Origin: Allokutzneria multivorans
GTDB taxonomy: Bacteria; Actinomycetota; Actinomycetes; Mycobacteriales; Pseudonocardiaceae
Assembly: GCF_039537405.1 (NCBI RefSeq)
Contig: NZ_BAABAL010000027.1
Location: forward strand, 99,334-163,333
DNA length: 64,000 bases
Direction of reading: 5' to 3'
Shown: positions 48,314 through 57,912 of the stretch, in pieces
Numbering within the stretch: the stretch's first letter is position 1
How the letters are laid out: every line of letters starts with the position of its first letter
Notes under the pieces: generated by a model
The model's input: only the letters and a program-made list of their open reading frames with translations
Databases searched by the model: none
Told to the model about the DNA's origin: nothing
Program-made: the position numbers and the translations under genes

Positions 48314-50100
48314 CGGTTCCCGGCCAGCAGTTGGCTCAGCGCGGGGTCCAGTGCCCTGCCGTTCGCCGCGACCGACACAGTGCCGCCGTGCGCACGCGCG
48401 ATCTGGTTCAGCGGCGCCCTGTCCACGTCAGAACCGAACGCGATGAAGCTGATCGGCAGCGGCTTGTCGTCGTTGCGCAGCTTGCCCAGCTCGGTTTGCA
48501 GCTGCTGCAAGCTGATCCCGCCGTCGTTGGAGCCGTCGGTTACGACCACGATCCGGTTCGTCCTGCCCTGCTCGTAGTTCTCCATCGCGGAGCGGTAGAC
48601 GGCCAGCACGCTGGTGTAGGTCTGCGTCGCGCTCGTCGGCTTGAGGCCGTTGATGGCGTCTACCAAAGCGGTTCGTTGCTGCGATACCGGTTTCGTCGGC
48701 GTGAGCTGCTTATAAGGCTTCGTACCGTCGAGCGAGCGGGAGAACTCCCACAAGCCGAACAGGCCGCCGACTGAGCGCTCCACCTGCCCGCGCAACGCCT
48801 TCTTCAGCCAGGACATCCGTGTCTGTCCGTCGCCGCCGTCTTGCGTCATCGAGCGGGACACGTCCACGAGCACTGTCACCGCCTGCGCGCCCGCGCCCGA
48901 GCTGGCCCACGCGGCGGAGATCTGCTGCGTGCTGTCCGCATCGGCAGGCTCCAAGGCTTCCGGCGTAGCGGCCCAACGGATGCCCGGCGCGGGGTTCGGC
49001 CGCTCTTGAGTGGAGCCGACGCGCACGCCCGACTGCTGCGCGAGCAGACGCTGCTGGTCCGGCTCCTTCAAGAAGTCGCTGAACCGCTGCGCGGCCCGCA
49101 CCTGCACGTCGTCGGTCAGCTCACCGGCGAGCGCGACGAACGGGTAGTCGGCGGTCGGGGTCGGCCCGCCCACCTGCACCCCGGAAAGCACGCGCACGGG
49201 GCTCGCGGCGCCGTCCTTGCCCACGTTGCGGCGGTAGAGATCGGCCTCGACCACGGGGACCGCCTCGAACGGTGCCTTGGCCAGGTCCTCCACCTTGCCC
49301 AGCTCCACCAACGCTTCCAGCGTGGTCGACGCGGGCTTGGCGATGTTGGCCGTCGCCAACCGGTTCATCACGTCCTTGATCCGGTCGTCGGAGAGCATCT
49401 CCGTGGTGACCGGCCCCCTGCCCCTCGGGCTGGAGCCCGCCAGCGCGGACTGGATCGCCAGCGCGCTCGCCGGATTGCGCGCGGGGTCCGGGATGGTCAG
49501 CGTCAGCGCGCCCCACTCCGGCTTCTGGAAGCGGCTCCAGCCGTCGCCGGCGGCGGCCAGGTCCGGCAGGTCCGACCAGCGGAAGGAGCTCCCGGAGAGC
49601 ATCGCGGCACCGGCCTGCTCGGGAACGGCGAGCAGCACGGGGCTGGTGGCGACGGAGGTGGGCGTGGAGCCCAGCAGCGCGGCGTTCGCGGCCTTCAGCT
49701 GATTCACCCACAGCGTGGACTCCGGCAGCCACGCCGACGGCGGCGGACCGACCTTGGCCTGGTCCCAGCCCTGGCTGAGGTTCTGCAGCGTCATGGCCGA
49801 GTCCATCGCCTGGACCTCGACCAGCACGCAGTGGTTGCGGATCACCGGGCGCTGCGCGGCCCACGCGGTCGCGGCCTGCTGCACCGGCTCGGCGATCGAG
49901 GGGGCCACGGCCACGCGCAGCGTCGCCTCGCCCTCGGGGCAGCCCTCGCTGCTGCTGGCCGCCCGCTCGTCGACGATGCCGCTGACGTAGTCCCAGGTGA
50001 ACCAGCCCAGACCCAGCACGGCTACGACGGCGACAGCCACGATCGGCCACAGTGCCACCCCGCGCCGGGTTTTCAGCAGTTCCGCGCGGTGTCGACCCAT
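48310..50100 (-). CDS. Membrane-anchored solute-binding and VWA-domain protein
   Basis: A 596-residue protein with an N-terminal membrane span (about 17-38, VAVVAVLGLGWFTWDYV), then an extracytoplasmic solute-binding-like domain (about 55-385; LRVAVAPSIAEPVQQAATAW, VLLAVPEQAGAAML), and a C-terminal von Willebrand factor A domain (about 405-590). The MIDAS motif is DVSRSM, with a later VVVTDGSNDGG. Such proteins are common in actinobacteria; the ligand and partners are unknown. The combination suggests surface binding with metal-dependent protein contact. It is followed in the same operon by a kinase-fold gene. Confidence 0.85.
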   Translation of the reverse strand: MGRHRAELLKTRRGVALWPIVAVAVVAVLGLGWFTWDYVSGIVDERAASSSEGCPEGEATLRVAVAPSIAEPVQQAATAWAAQRPVIRNHCVLVEVQAMDSAMTLQNLSQGWDQAKVGPPPSAWLPESTLWVNQLKAANAALLGSTPTSVATSPVLLAVPEQAGAAMLSGSSFRWSDLPDLAAAGDGWSRFQKPEWGALTLTIPDPARNPASALAIQSALAGSSPRGRGPVTTEMLSDDRIKDVMNRLATANIAKPASTTLEALVELGKVEDLAKAPFEAVPVVEADLYRRNVGKDGAASPVRVLSGVQVGGPTPTADYPFVALAGELTDDVQVRAAQRFSDFLKEPDQQRLLAQQSGVRVGSTQERPNPAPGIRWAATPEALEPADADSTQQISAAWASSGAGAQAVTVLVDVSRSMTQDGGDGQTRMSWLKKALRGQVERSVGGLFGLWEFSRSLDGTKPYKQLTPTKPVSQQRTALVDAINGLKPTSATQTYTSVLAVYRSAMENYEQGRTNRIVVVTDGSNDGGISLQQLQTELGKLRNDDKPLPISFIAFGSDVDRAPLNQIARAHGGTVSVAANGRALDPALSQLLAGNR

Positions 50101-50250
50101 CAGCGACGTCCCTTTCCAGCGCCTGGCTCGCGAATGCTCAACGTAGTCGGCGCCGGGCTACATCGCCCCGACAGAGAAGCCCGGTCGTCCAAGTCACGCT
50201 AACAGGTGAAGGCAGTTCGTCAAGAAATGTGACGCAGGGTGGACATAGTG

Positions 50251-51132
50251 TTACCGGACGGCTCCAACGGGGTAACGAAGGAGGCGCTGGCACAGCTCGA
50301 TCAGCGCCTGGCGCAACGGCGCCGCGCGCTCGGCGAAGTCGGCCTGGGCCTTCACGTACTCCGCGCGCCCCTCCGGCGTCTCGATCCGCACCGGCGGGTA
50401 TCCCAGCTCGGCGAGGTCGTAGGGGCTCGCGCGCATGTCGAGTTCTCGGACGTCCACGGCCAGCTCGAAGCAGTCCGTGACCAAGTCACTCGGCGTGAAC
50501 GGCGCCAATTTGTAGCTCCAGCGAAATAAGTCCATGTTGGCGTGGAGACAGCCGGGCTGCTCTAAAGCGATCTGTGACTCACGGGTGGGCTGCATGGCAT
50601 TGAGCGGCCGCGCGGGCTCGGTGAAGAACCTAAAGGCGTCGAAGTGACTGCACGCGACCCGCGAGCCCTCGACGACACTGTCTGTGCCGTTGTGCCCGAG
50701 GCGCAACGACCACCCGGTGTGGCGAACTTCCTCCGGAGTCGTGCGGTAGACCATCGCCCACTCATGCAGGCCGAAGCACCCTAAGCGCGGTGGGCGCGAC
50801 GCGGTGGCGGTGAGCAGCGCGAGCACGAACTCCGCCGTGCGGCGCCGGGCGTCCGTGAACGTCGACAGGTCGAGCGCGACACCGTGCTCAGCAGCGGCGT
50901 AGCCGGCCCACTCCAGGTACTCGTTTGCACCCTCTAAGACGACATCGGGGCCCGGGTGCCACCGCTCCAGCCGCGAGGGGCGGAACGAGTAGTAGGTGAA
51001 GAGGAAGTCCAAGACGGGATGCTTGAGGCCCTTGATGCGTCGCTCACGGTGTCCCTGCGTCCACGGACTGACGCGCGCGAGATGCGCGTCACGGCGCGCA
51101 CGCCACTCCGCTTCGCTCAACACCACGGTCAT
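50251..51132 (-). CDS. Family annotated as 3-methyladenine DNA glycosylase in actinobacteria
   Basis: A 293-residue cytoplasmic protein with strongly conserved stretches: KHPVLDFLFTYYSFRPSRLE, RWHPGPDVVLEG, LGCFGLHEWAMVY and GCLHANMDLFRWSYKLAPF. Relatives in Streptomyces carry the 3-methyladenine DNA glycosylase label, but I see neither a helix-hairpin-helix nor the AAG fold motifs, so the activity is not shown by the sequence. The several conserved His and Trp suggest a metal or nucleobase pocket. ATG at 51132; no operon partner. Confidence 0.7.
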   Translation of the reverse strand: MTVVLSEAEWRARRDAHLARVSPWTQGHRERRIKGLKHPVLDFLFTYYSFRPSRLERWHPGPDVVLEGANEYLEWAGYAAAEHGVALDLSTFTDARRRTAEFVLALLTATASRPPRLGCFGLHEWAMVYRTTPEEVRHTGWSLRLGHNGTDSVVEGSRVACSHFDAFRFFTEPARPLNAMQPTRESQIALEQPGCLHANMDLFRWSYKLAPFTPSDLVTDCFELAVDVRELDMRASPYDLAELGYPPVRIETPEGRAEYVKAQADFAERAAPLRQALIELCQRLLRYPVGAVR

Positions 51133-51145
51133 GCCGCACAGCGTA

Positions 51146-52543
51146 TTAGTGCGACGCGATGCGGAATCCGCCGGTGACCGCCTCGGCCAGGTACAGGGAC
51201 CGCTTCTTGCTCGCGTTCCACCGCGCGCGCAACGCGGAGGACAGGTCGGACACCGCGAAGTCCTTTGTCAGCGCACCGGAGGCCGCGAGCATGTGGATCG
51301 CCGAGTAGACCGACTCCGTGATGCTGGACAACGGAGCAGCCGTGGCACCGAACCGCTCGCGGTAGCGACGCAGGAAGTCCTTGTTGCGTTTGGAGTCCAC
51401 TTCCTGGAAGTAGCCGAACGTCGCCCACACGCCACGCGATGCGTCTCCGCCGGTGAGCTCGCGCGTGGACTCGTCGTAGGCCATCGACAACGTCCGACAC
51501 CGGTCGCGCAGCCCCGCACAGTGCGACTGTCGCTCGAACAGTGCCGAGTCCGAGCCCACGAACGTCGACACCACCACGTCCGCGCGGCTGGTGATGATGT
51601 CCTCAATGACATCGGAGAAGTCGCGCGTACCCATCGGCCTGTAGCACTCACCGGCCACTGCGCCGCCGAACCGCTCCACGAGCCCGCGCGCCGTCGCATT
51701 CATCACGCGCGGCCACACGTAGTCGTTGCCCGCGAGGAAGACATTGGTGCCGGTGCTTTTCATCAGTGCGGGGAGCGCTGTACTCAGTTGTGCCGACGGA
51801 CGTTCGCCGAGTCGCACGACATTGGGGGAGTAGCGGCCACCTTCGTTGATCGGCGTGTGCACGAGCAGCACTCCGAGCCGCCGCGCAAGCCTTGCGATCA
51901 CCGGGAACACCGCCGAGGTGCAGTTCGTGACCACCACTCGGCAGCCATCCACGCTCACCAGTCGCCGTAACTGCTCCGCGCCGACCTCAGGGACGCTGGC
52001 GTCGTCGCGCACAACCACCTGCACGCGGGCTCGACCGTCTGCGTTGACCTCATCGGCCGCCATCAGGGCCAACCGCTCCGTAGTGGCGCCGAAGATGCTC
52101 GCGGGGCCGGACTTGCTGACTAACACGCCGATTCGCACAGTGCCGGGCTCGACGCGCTCTTCGATCGGGTCGTAGCCGCGCTGCCGGAGGAGCCAGGTCA
52201 CCGCGTCGCCCGGCACTTCGACACCTAATCGCACCGTTGTCCCGGAACCGTCCTTCGCGGGCAACATCGTGCAGCTCACCGTGCCCGGCCACGGCGTCTG
52301 CTGTTCGATCACGATGCGCCGTGGCGGATCAAGCAGGGCTATGCGGCCCGTGGCCTCGATGGTGGCGCTCGACGGATCAGCCGGGTTCACGGGGAGGTCG
52401 AAGCGCACGAGCCCACCCACGCACATCGCGCCGTAGTCGGCCCCGAAGAGCCAGCCCGCCGAATCGTCGCTGCCCAGCAGGGCGAACACGTCCCGGGGGA
52501 GCAGGGGCACGTATCGCTGCTGAGTCAGGACGAGGTTCCCCAC
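51146..52543 (-). CDS. SRPBCC domain fused to an amide-type binding-protein sensor
   Basis: A 465-residue protein without a signal peptide. Residues 1-130 form an SRPBCC/AHSA1-like domain (RYVPLLPRDVFALLG, IEATGRIALLDPPRRIVIEQ, GTTVRLGVEV). Residues 134-465 are a type-1 periplasmic-binding fold of the AmiC/FmdD/urea-binding group (VRIGVLVSKSGPASIFGATT, FLAGNDYVWPRVMNATARGL, RGVWATFGYFQEVDS). Lacking export, it should act as a cytoplasmic ligand sensor, as AmiC does for amidase induction in Pseudomonas. The GTG at 52543 lies inside the ArsR gene (19-bp overlap), so the two are translationally coupled. A fusion of these two folds is unusual. Confidence 0.8.
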   Translation of the reverse strand: MGNLVLTQQRYVPLLPRDVFALLGSDDSAGWLFGADYGAMCVGGLVRFDLPVNPADPSSATIEATGRIALLDPPRRIVIEQQTPWPGTVSCTMLPAKDGSGTTVRLGVEVPGDAVTWLLRQRGYDPIEERVEPGTVRIGVLVSKSGPASIFGATTERLALMAADEVNADGRARVQVVVRDDASVPEVGAEQLRRLVSVDGCRVVVTNCTSAVFPVIARLARRLGVLLVHTPINEGGRYSPNVVRLGERPSAQLSTALPALMKSTGTNVFLAGNDYVWPRVMNATARGLVERFGGAVAGECYRPMGTRDFSDVIEDIITSRADVVVSTFVGSDSALFERQSHCAGLRDRCRTLSMAYDESTRELTGGDASRGVWATFGYFQEVDSKRNKDFLRRYRERFGATAAPLSSITESVYSAIHMLAASGALTKDFAVSDLSSALRARWNASKKRSLYLAEAVTGGFRIASH

Positions 52544-52890
52544 CGAGGCCCTTCGGCGTTGTCGTCGGCGGAGCGCTGCTCTGCGACTGCGGCAAGCGAG
52601 TCGAGCGAGGTGCCGTAGAGCGAGCTCAGGAAGCTGAGCACCTCGTTCATCGGTTCGACCCGCAGTGAGTAGTAGCGGTACTTGCCCGCCCGCCGCTCCT
52701 GCACCATGCCCGCGTCGCGCAGGACCTTCAGCTGCATGGAGACCGCCGTGCGGCCGATGTGGTCGAACCGGGAGGCGAGATCGGAGACGGTCAGCTCGCC
52801 GTGCTCGGAGAGAAGGCTCAGAACGGCGCGACGGGTGTCGTCCGCCAACGCGTCGAACGCGCCGGAGGAACTGCCCGAGATCTGGCCCAC
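52525..52890 (-). CDS. ArsR-family repressor of the amidase divergon
   Basis: A 121-residue winged-helix regulator: FDALADDTRRAVLSLLSEHG, LTVSDLASRFDHIGRTAVSM, HLKVL-like QLKVLRDAGMVQERRAGKYR and a YYSLRVEPM wing. No Cys metal site is present, so it is not an arsenic sensor. ArsR genes overlapping an SRPBCC gene are a common actinobacterial pair. Rhodococcus nitrile/amide clusters use a comparable ArsR-like repressor (NhlD) with an AmiC-like partner (NhlC). It is divergent from the amidase, with a perfect palindrome between them. Confidence 0.88.
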   Translation of the reverse strand: MGQISGSSSGAFDALADDTRRAVLSLLSEHGELTVSDLASRFDHIGRTAVSMQLKVLRDAGMVQERRAGKYRYYSLRVEPMNEVLSFLSSLYGTSLDSLAAVAEQRSADDNAEGPRWGTSS

Positions 52891-52938
52891 CGAACCGCCC
52901 GCCGCCCGCGAAAGTGAAGATCACCAGGGTATCGCCGC

Positions 52939-52957
52939 GTTTGCCACCGTGGCAAAC
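52939..52957. promoter_or_regulatory. Palindromic ArsR operator
   Basis: GTTTGCCACCGTGGCAAAC is a perfect inverted repeat with 9-bp arms around a single C. It lies 49 bp before the ArsR start and 153 bp before the amidase start, in their shared promoter region. Confidence 0.75.
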
Positions 52958-53109
52958 CGTCCCTCGGTCGGTCGAAGTCCAGGCGTGGCGGCCCCAACTC
53001 GGGTCAAGATCCATTGACACGATCCTCGCGGCGTCCATACCCTTTTCGGTGTCGGGAAATCCGCACGGACCGGTCACGAGAACCTTGGCGCAGAAGGGAA
53101 CCGTCGTCG

Positions 53110-54660
53110 ATGGGCATAGTCCCTCCGTCCGTAGCGGAACTCATGCGGATCGCGCGGCGCTACGGGCTGTCACTCGACGACAGCGCGCTCGCGTCCTTCC
53201 GCGATCTGATGGCACCAACCCTCGCCTCCTACGCGGAGGTCGAGCGGCTCTACGAGGAGCGGGCCCCCGAACCGCTCCGACGAGGGCACACCGCCCCCTC
53301 TCCGGAGGGGAACCCGCTCAACGCCTGGTGCGTGCGCACCGACCTGCGCACGCACTCGGACGGCCCGCTCGCCGGGCGCACCCTGGTGGTCAAGGACAAC
53401 ATCGCCGTCGGCGGCGTTCCGATGAGCAACGGCTCCCGCGCACTGCGGGGATTCGTGCCGCGCGCCGACGCGACCGTGATCACCAGGGTGCTTGACGCGG
53501 GGGTGCGGATCATCGGCAAGGGCGCCTGCGAGGACCTCGGTTACTCGGCGGGCAGCCACACCGGCGCCGACGGGCCCGTGCGCAACCCGTGGGACCCCGA
53601 GCGCTCCGCAGGCGGCTCCTCCTCGGGGCCCGCCGTGCTGGTCGCCACCGGCGAGGCGGACCTCGCGCTCGGCGGGGACCAGGGCGGTTCGCTGCGGGTG
53701 CCCGCCGCGTTCAGCGGGATCGTCGGGCACAAGCCCACCCACGGCCTCGTCCCGTGCACCGGCGCGTTCCCGATGGAGAACACGCTGGACCACCTGGGGC
53801 CCATGGCGGCGACGGTGACCGACGTGGCGACGCTGCTGGGCGTGCTGGCCGGGCCGGACGGCCTCGACCCCAGGCAGGGCTCGGGCGCGGAGCCGGTCGA
53901 CTACCTCGCCGACCTCGACTCCGGCGTCGCGGGGCTGCGGATCGGCCTGCTCACCGAGGGGTTCGGGCTGCCAGGTCTGTCCGACCCGCGCGTGGACGAG
54001 GCCGTGCGCGCCGCCGCCCACCGGCTCGGCGGGGTCGGAGCTGACGTTCGTGAGATCAGCGTTCCCTGGCACACCTCGGGTTTCGACGTCTGGAAGGTGA
54101 TCGCCACCGACGGCATCGCCTGGCAGATGATCGACGGCAACGGCCTCGCCCGAGGGGTGCCCGGCCCGATGGACCCCGAGCTGGTCGCGCACTTCGGTGC
54201 CGGGCGGGCCGAGCACGCCGACTCCTTCTCGGAGACCGTCAAGCTGGTCGTGCTCAACGGCGCCTACACCCTCGGCCGCTACCACGGCGCGCACTACGCC
54301 ATGGCGCGCAACCTGGTGCCGGAGCTGATCGCCGGCTACGACGCCGCACTGTCCGAAGTGGACGTTCTGGTGCTGCCGACCGTTCCGCACGTGGCGAACC
54401 CCTTGCCCGGCAAGGACTCCTCGCGCGCGGAGTACGTGGGCGCCGCGCTCGGCATGGTGAACAACGTGGCCCCGCTCGACGCCAGCGGTCACCCGGCGAC
54501 GGCCGTGCCCGCCGGGCTGGTCGACGGACTGCCGGTCAGCATGATGATCGTCGGCCCCCGATTACGCGACGACCTCTGCCTGCGCGTGGCGCGGGCGCAC
54601 GAGGTGGCCATGGGGGGCTTCCCCGCGCCACACCGGATTTCGAGCACGGCGAGAGCGTGA
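53110..54660 (+). CDS. Amidase-signature-family amide hydrolase
   Basis: Hydrolyses amides to acid and ammonia through a Ser-cisSer-Lys triad; 516 residues, cytoplasmic. The triad is visible as K95 (VVKDNI), S170 (AGGSSSG) and S194 (GDQGGSLR), offset by only one from the numbering of the nitrile-pathway amidase of Rhodococcus sp. N-771, which is also close in length. Oxyanion-side and pocket segments follow (TGAFPMENTLDHLGPMA). The ATG at 53110 has an AAGGGA upstream. Regulated, in all likelihood, by the divergent ArsR/sensor pair. No nitrile hydratase genes are in the window. Confidence 0.92.
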   Translation: MGIVPPSVAELMRIARRYGLSLDDSALASFRDLMAPTLASYAEVERLYEERAPEPLRRGHTAPSPEGNPLNAWCVRTDLRTHSDGPLAGRTLVVKDNIAVGGVPMSNGSRALRGFVPRADATVITRVLDAGVRIIGKGACEDLGYSAGSHTGADGPVRNPWDPERSAGGSSSGPAVLVATGEADLALGGDQGGSLRVPAAFSGIVGHKPTHGLVPCTGAFPMENTLDHLGPMAATVTDVATLLGVLAGPDGLDPRQGSGAEPVDYLADLDSGVAGLRIGLLTEGFGLPGLSDPRVDEAVRAAAHRLGGVGADVREISVPWHTSGFDVWKVIATDGIAWQMIDGNGLARGVPGPMDPELVAHFGAGRAEHADSFSETVKLVVLNGAYTLGRYHGAHYAMARNLVPELIAGYDAALSEVDVLVLPTVPHVANPLPGKDSSRAEYVGAALGMVNNVAPLDASGHPATAVPAGLVDGLPVSMMIVGPRLRDDLCLRVARAHEVAMGGFPAPHRISSTARA

Positions 54661-54667
54661 GACGACG

Positions 54668-54949
54668 ATGACCAAGCCCCCGAACACCGGTCGCGGCACC
54701 AGGAACCCGGGTCGACTGGACCCGCAGATCTTCTTCTGGCAGCCCGAGAACGGCGCGCGGCACGCCGTCCCCGGCTCGCAGGCGGACTACGAACTCGGCG
54801 AGCAGGGCCAGTCGCTGTGCGCGCAGCCCGTCCGCGTCCGCGCGGCATCGGAGTCGGAGTGGATCGCCTTCCCCACCTGCGACAAGTGCTGGCAGGCCGC
54901 GAAATCGCTGCACGGCGAGCTCAAGACCGCTCGCCCGCGCCTGCTCTAG
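54668..54949 (+). CDS. Small zinc-finger-like protein downstream of the amidase
   Basis: A 93-residue protein. Residues that could hold one zinc are His in NGARHAVPG, Cys in QSLCAQPV and the Cys pair in FPTCDKCWQAA. The order H-C-C-x-x-C is seen in small actinobacterial proteins annotated simply as zinc finger. It starts 7 bp after the amidase stop and is followed by a strong terminator, so it belongs to the amidase transcript. Its role there is unknown. Confidence 0.7.
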   Translation: MTKPPNTGRGTRNPGRLDPQIFFWQPENGARHAVPGSQADYELGEQGQSLCAQPVRVRAASESEWIAFPTCDKCWQAAKSLHGELKTARPRLL

Positions 54950-54959
54950 CCCGGCCCAG

Positions 54960-54997
54960 AACGCCCCGACGCCAGGCCGTGGTGTGGGGCGTTTTTC
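54960..54997 (+). terminator. Intrinsic terminator of the amidase operon
   Basis: AACGCCCC (54960-54967) pairs with GGGGCGTT (54986-54993) and runs into TTTTT. Confidence 0.88.
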
Positions 54998-55034
54998 TGT
55001 GTCCGCACCACGTCGGTTCCGGTGGTCGCCAAGT

Positions 55035-55303
55035 CCCTGAATGACTCATTGAGGTACCTCGACTCCCTCAATGACTCATTCAGCGCCTTGAACGACATGA
55101 ACGAGTCATTGAGGCGCGTCCGAAATACCCCAACGACCCGTTTGGTGCGCTCAGGTACCCGAACGACCCGTTTGGTGCGTTGAGGGAGCTGAACGGGTCG
55201 TTTGGTGCGCTCAGGTACCTGAAGGGGTCGTTCAGGGCCTCCAACTCCCTGAATGACTCATTGAGGACGCTCAAGTACCTCAATGAGTCATTCAGCGCGT
55301 AAG
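55035..55303. repeat. 30-nt-period intergenic array, array 5
   Basis: The largest array, about nine units. It begins with TGAATGACTCATTGAGG units at 30-nt spacing, passes through AACGACCCGTTTGGTGCG units, and ends with units in the opposite orientation that stop 7 bp before the CNNM stop codon. It fills the gap 54998-55309, which has no gene. Confidence 0.8.
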
Positions 55304-55309
55304 CGGGGG

Positions 55310-56346
55310 TTAGCCGACGTGGGTGGCGTCGCGGACGGTGCCGACGTACTCCTCGACGAGGTCCTCCATCGCGACGATGCCCAGCACCTCGCCGGTGGAG
55401 GAGACGGCCGTGGCCAGGTGGCTCTGCGCGCGCCGCAGGGCCGCCAAGGCCTCGTCGAGGCCCGCGTCGGCCGGGATCGCGGGCAGTCCGCGCACGCGAC
55501 CGGTGGGGACCGGGGTCTCCGGGGTCGCGCCCGCCTGGTCCAGCACGTCCTTCACGTGCAGGTAGCCGCGCATCGAGCCGTCCGAGGCGCGCACGGGGAA
55601 GCGCGAGTACCCGGTGCTCGTCACCGCCTGCTCCACATCGCCCACCGACGGGTTCTCCGGCAGCGTGGTCAGCCGGTCCGTGGGGACCAGCACGTCGGCG
55701 ACGGTGCGGTCGGTGGAGGACAGCGTCTTGGCCAGCCTGCGGTGCTCGGAGGCGTCGAGCAGGCCCTCCCTGCGGGACTCCGCGATCAGCGCGGACAGCT
55801 CGTCGGAGGTGTAGGCGGTGTCCAGCTCGTCCTTGGGCTCCACCTTCATCAGCCGCAGCGTTCCGTTGGCCGCCACGTTGAACAGCTGGATCAGCGGGTT
55901 CACCAGGCGGACGAAGGCGACGTGCAGCGGGACGAGCAGGATCGCCGAGCGCTCGGGCCCCGCGATCGCGATGTTCTTCGGCACCATCTCGCCCAGGACG
56001 ATGTGCAGCACCACCACGATCGCCATCGCCAGCACGAACGCGAGCGGGTCGAGCACGGCCTGCGGCACGCCGAGCGGGCCGAGCAGCGACTCCAGCTGGT
56101 CGGCGACGGCGGGCTTGCCGAGGTTGCCGAGCACCAGCGAGCAGATCGTGATGCCCAGCTGCGCGCCCGCCAGCATCAGCGAGACCTGCTCGGACGCCTT
56201 GATCACGGTGCGCGCTCCCGCGACGCCCTGTTCGGCCAGCGCCTCCAGGCGGTCGCGCCGCGCGCTGATCAGGGAGAACTCCGCGGCCACGAAGAAAGCG
56301 TTGGCCAGCAACAACAACAGCGAGATGACAACGGCGAGGGAGTTGC

Positions 56347-56350
<4 letters not shown>
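55310..56350 (-). CDS. CNNM/DUF21-CBS membrane protein
   Basis: A 346-residue membrane protein of the CNNM/CorB family, linked to magnesium/cobalt export or homeostasis. The DUF21 transmembrane domain (about 1-185) carries LANAFFVAAEFSLISARRDR and LGEMVPKNIAIAGPERSAIL; the CBS pair lies at about 205-330, ending GIVAMEDLVEEYVGTV. The C-terminal CorC/HlyC domain present in its neighbour is missing. The ATG overlaps the stop of the upstream paralogue (ATGA); the two may form a heterodimer. Confidence 0.9.
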
Positions 56351-57701
<1,351 letters not shown>

Positions 57702-57705
<4 letters not shown>

Positions 57706-57854
57706 GAGCTGCCCCGCAGGGGAGGGGCCGGGAAGAGATGGCAGCCGGGGCTTTCCCCCGGCTCAGTACTACAGGGCTCGCCGCACGGTTCCGAGGAGCC
57801 GCTGGGTTGTTCGAGCATCCGCTGGGACTGCGGATCGGGCACGGAGGTAGTCAC
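57702..57854 (-). CDS. Putative acidic/proline-rich leader peptide of the CNNM operon
   Basis: A frame of up to 50 codons whose TGA overlaps the ATG of the CNNM gene. The middle reads SSEPCGEPCSTEPGESPG: four acidic-proline steps in a row, plus Cys. Starts GTG 57854 or GTG 57842 are both possible; AAGGGAG lies 11 nt before the second. An 8-bp hairpin AGCCGGGG/CCCCGGCT (57743-57763) lies within it. Acidic-proline leaders such as MgtL destabilise ribosomes when magnesium is low and so sense Mg; the same trick would suit a Mg-linked operon. That function is inferred. Confidence 0.4.
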
Positions 57855-57912
57855 TCCCTTGGTTGAACGGGTTACCGACCAGTGTAAGTGCTCTTCAGGG
57901 AGCTGTCGCGGG

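Noticed and set aside
51146..54949. Nitrile-degradation cluster
   Set aside because: The amidase and sensor resemble nitrile pathways, but no nitrile hydratase alpha/beta or activator genes are in the window.
55035..55310. 30-nt arrays read as decapeptide-repeat proteins
   Set aside because: The frame is open only because the period is divisible by three; the units occur in both orientations and at unrelated gene ends, and have no start signals.
57706..57900. M-box magnesium riboswitch before the CNNM genes
   Set aside because: The conserved M-box core blocks are absent; the acidic-proline ORF is the better candidate.
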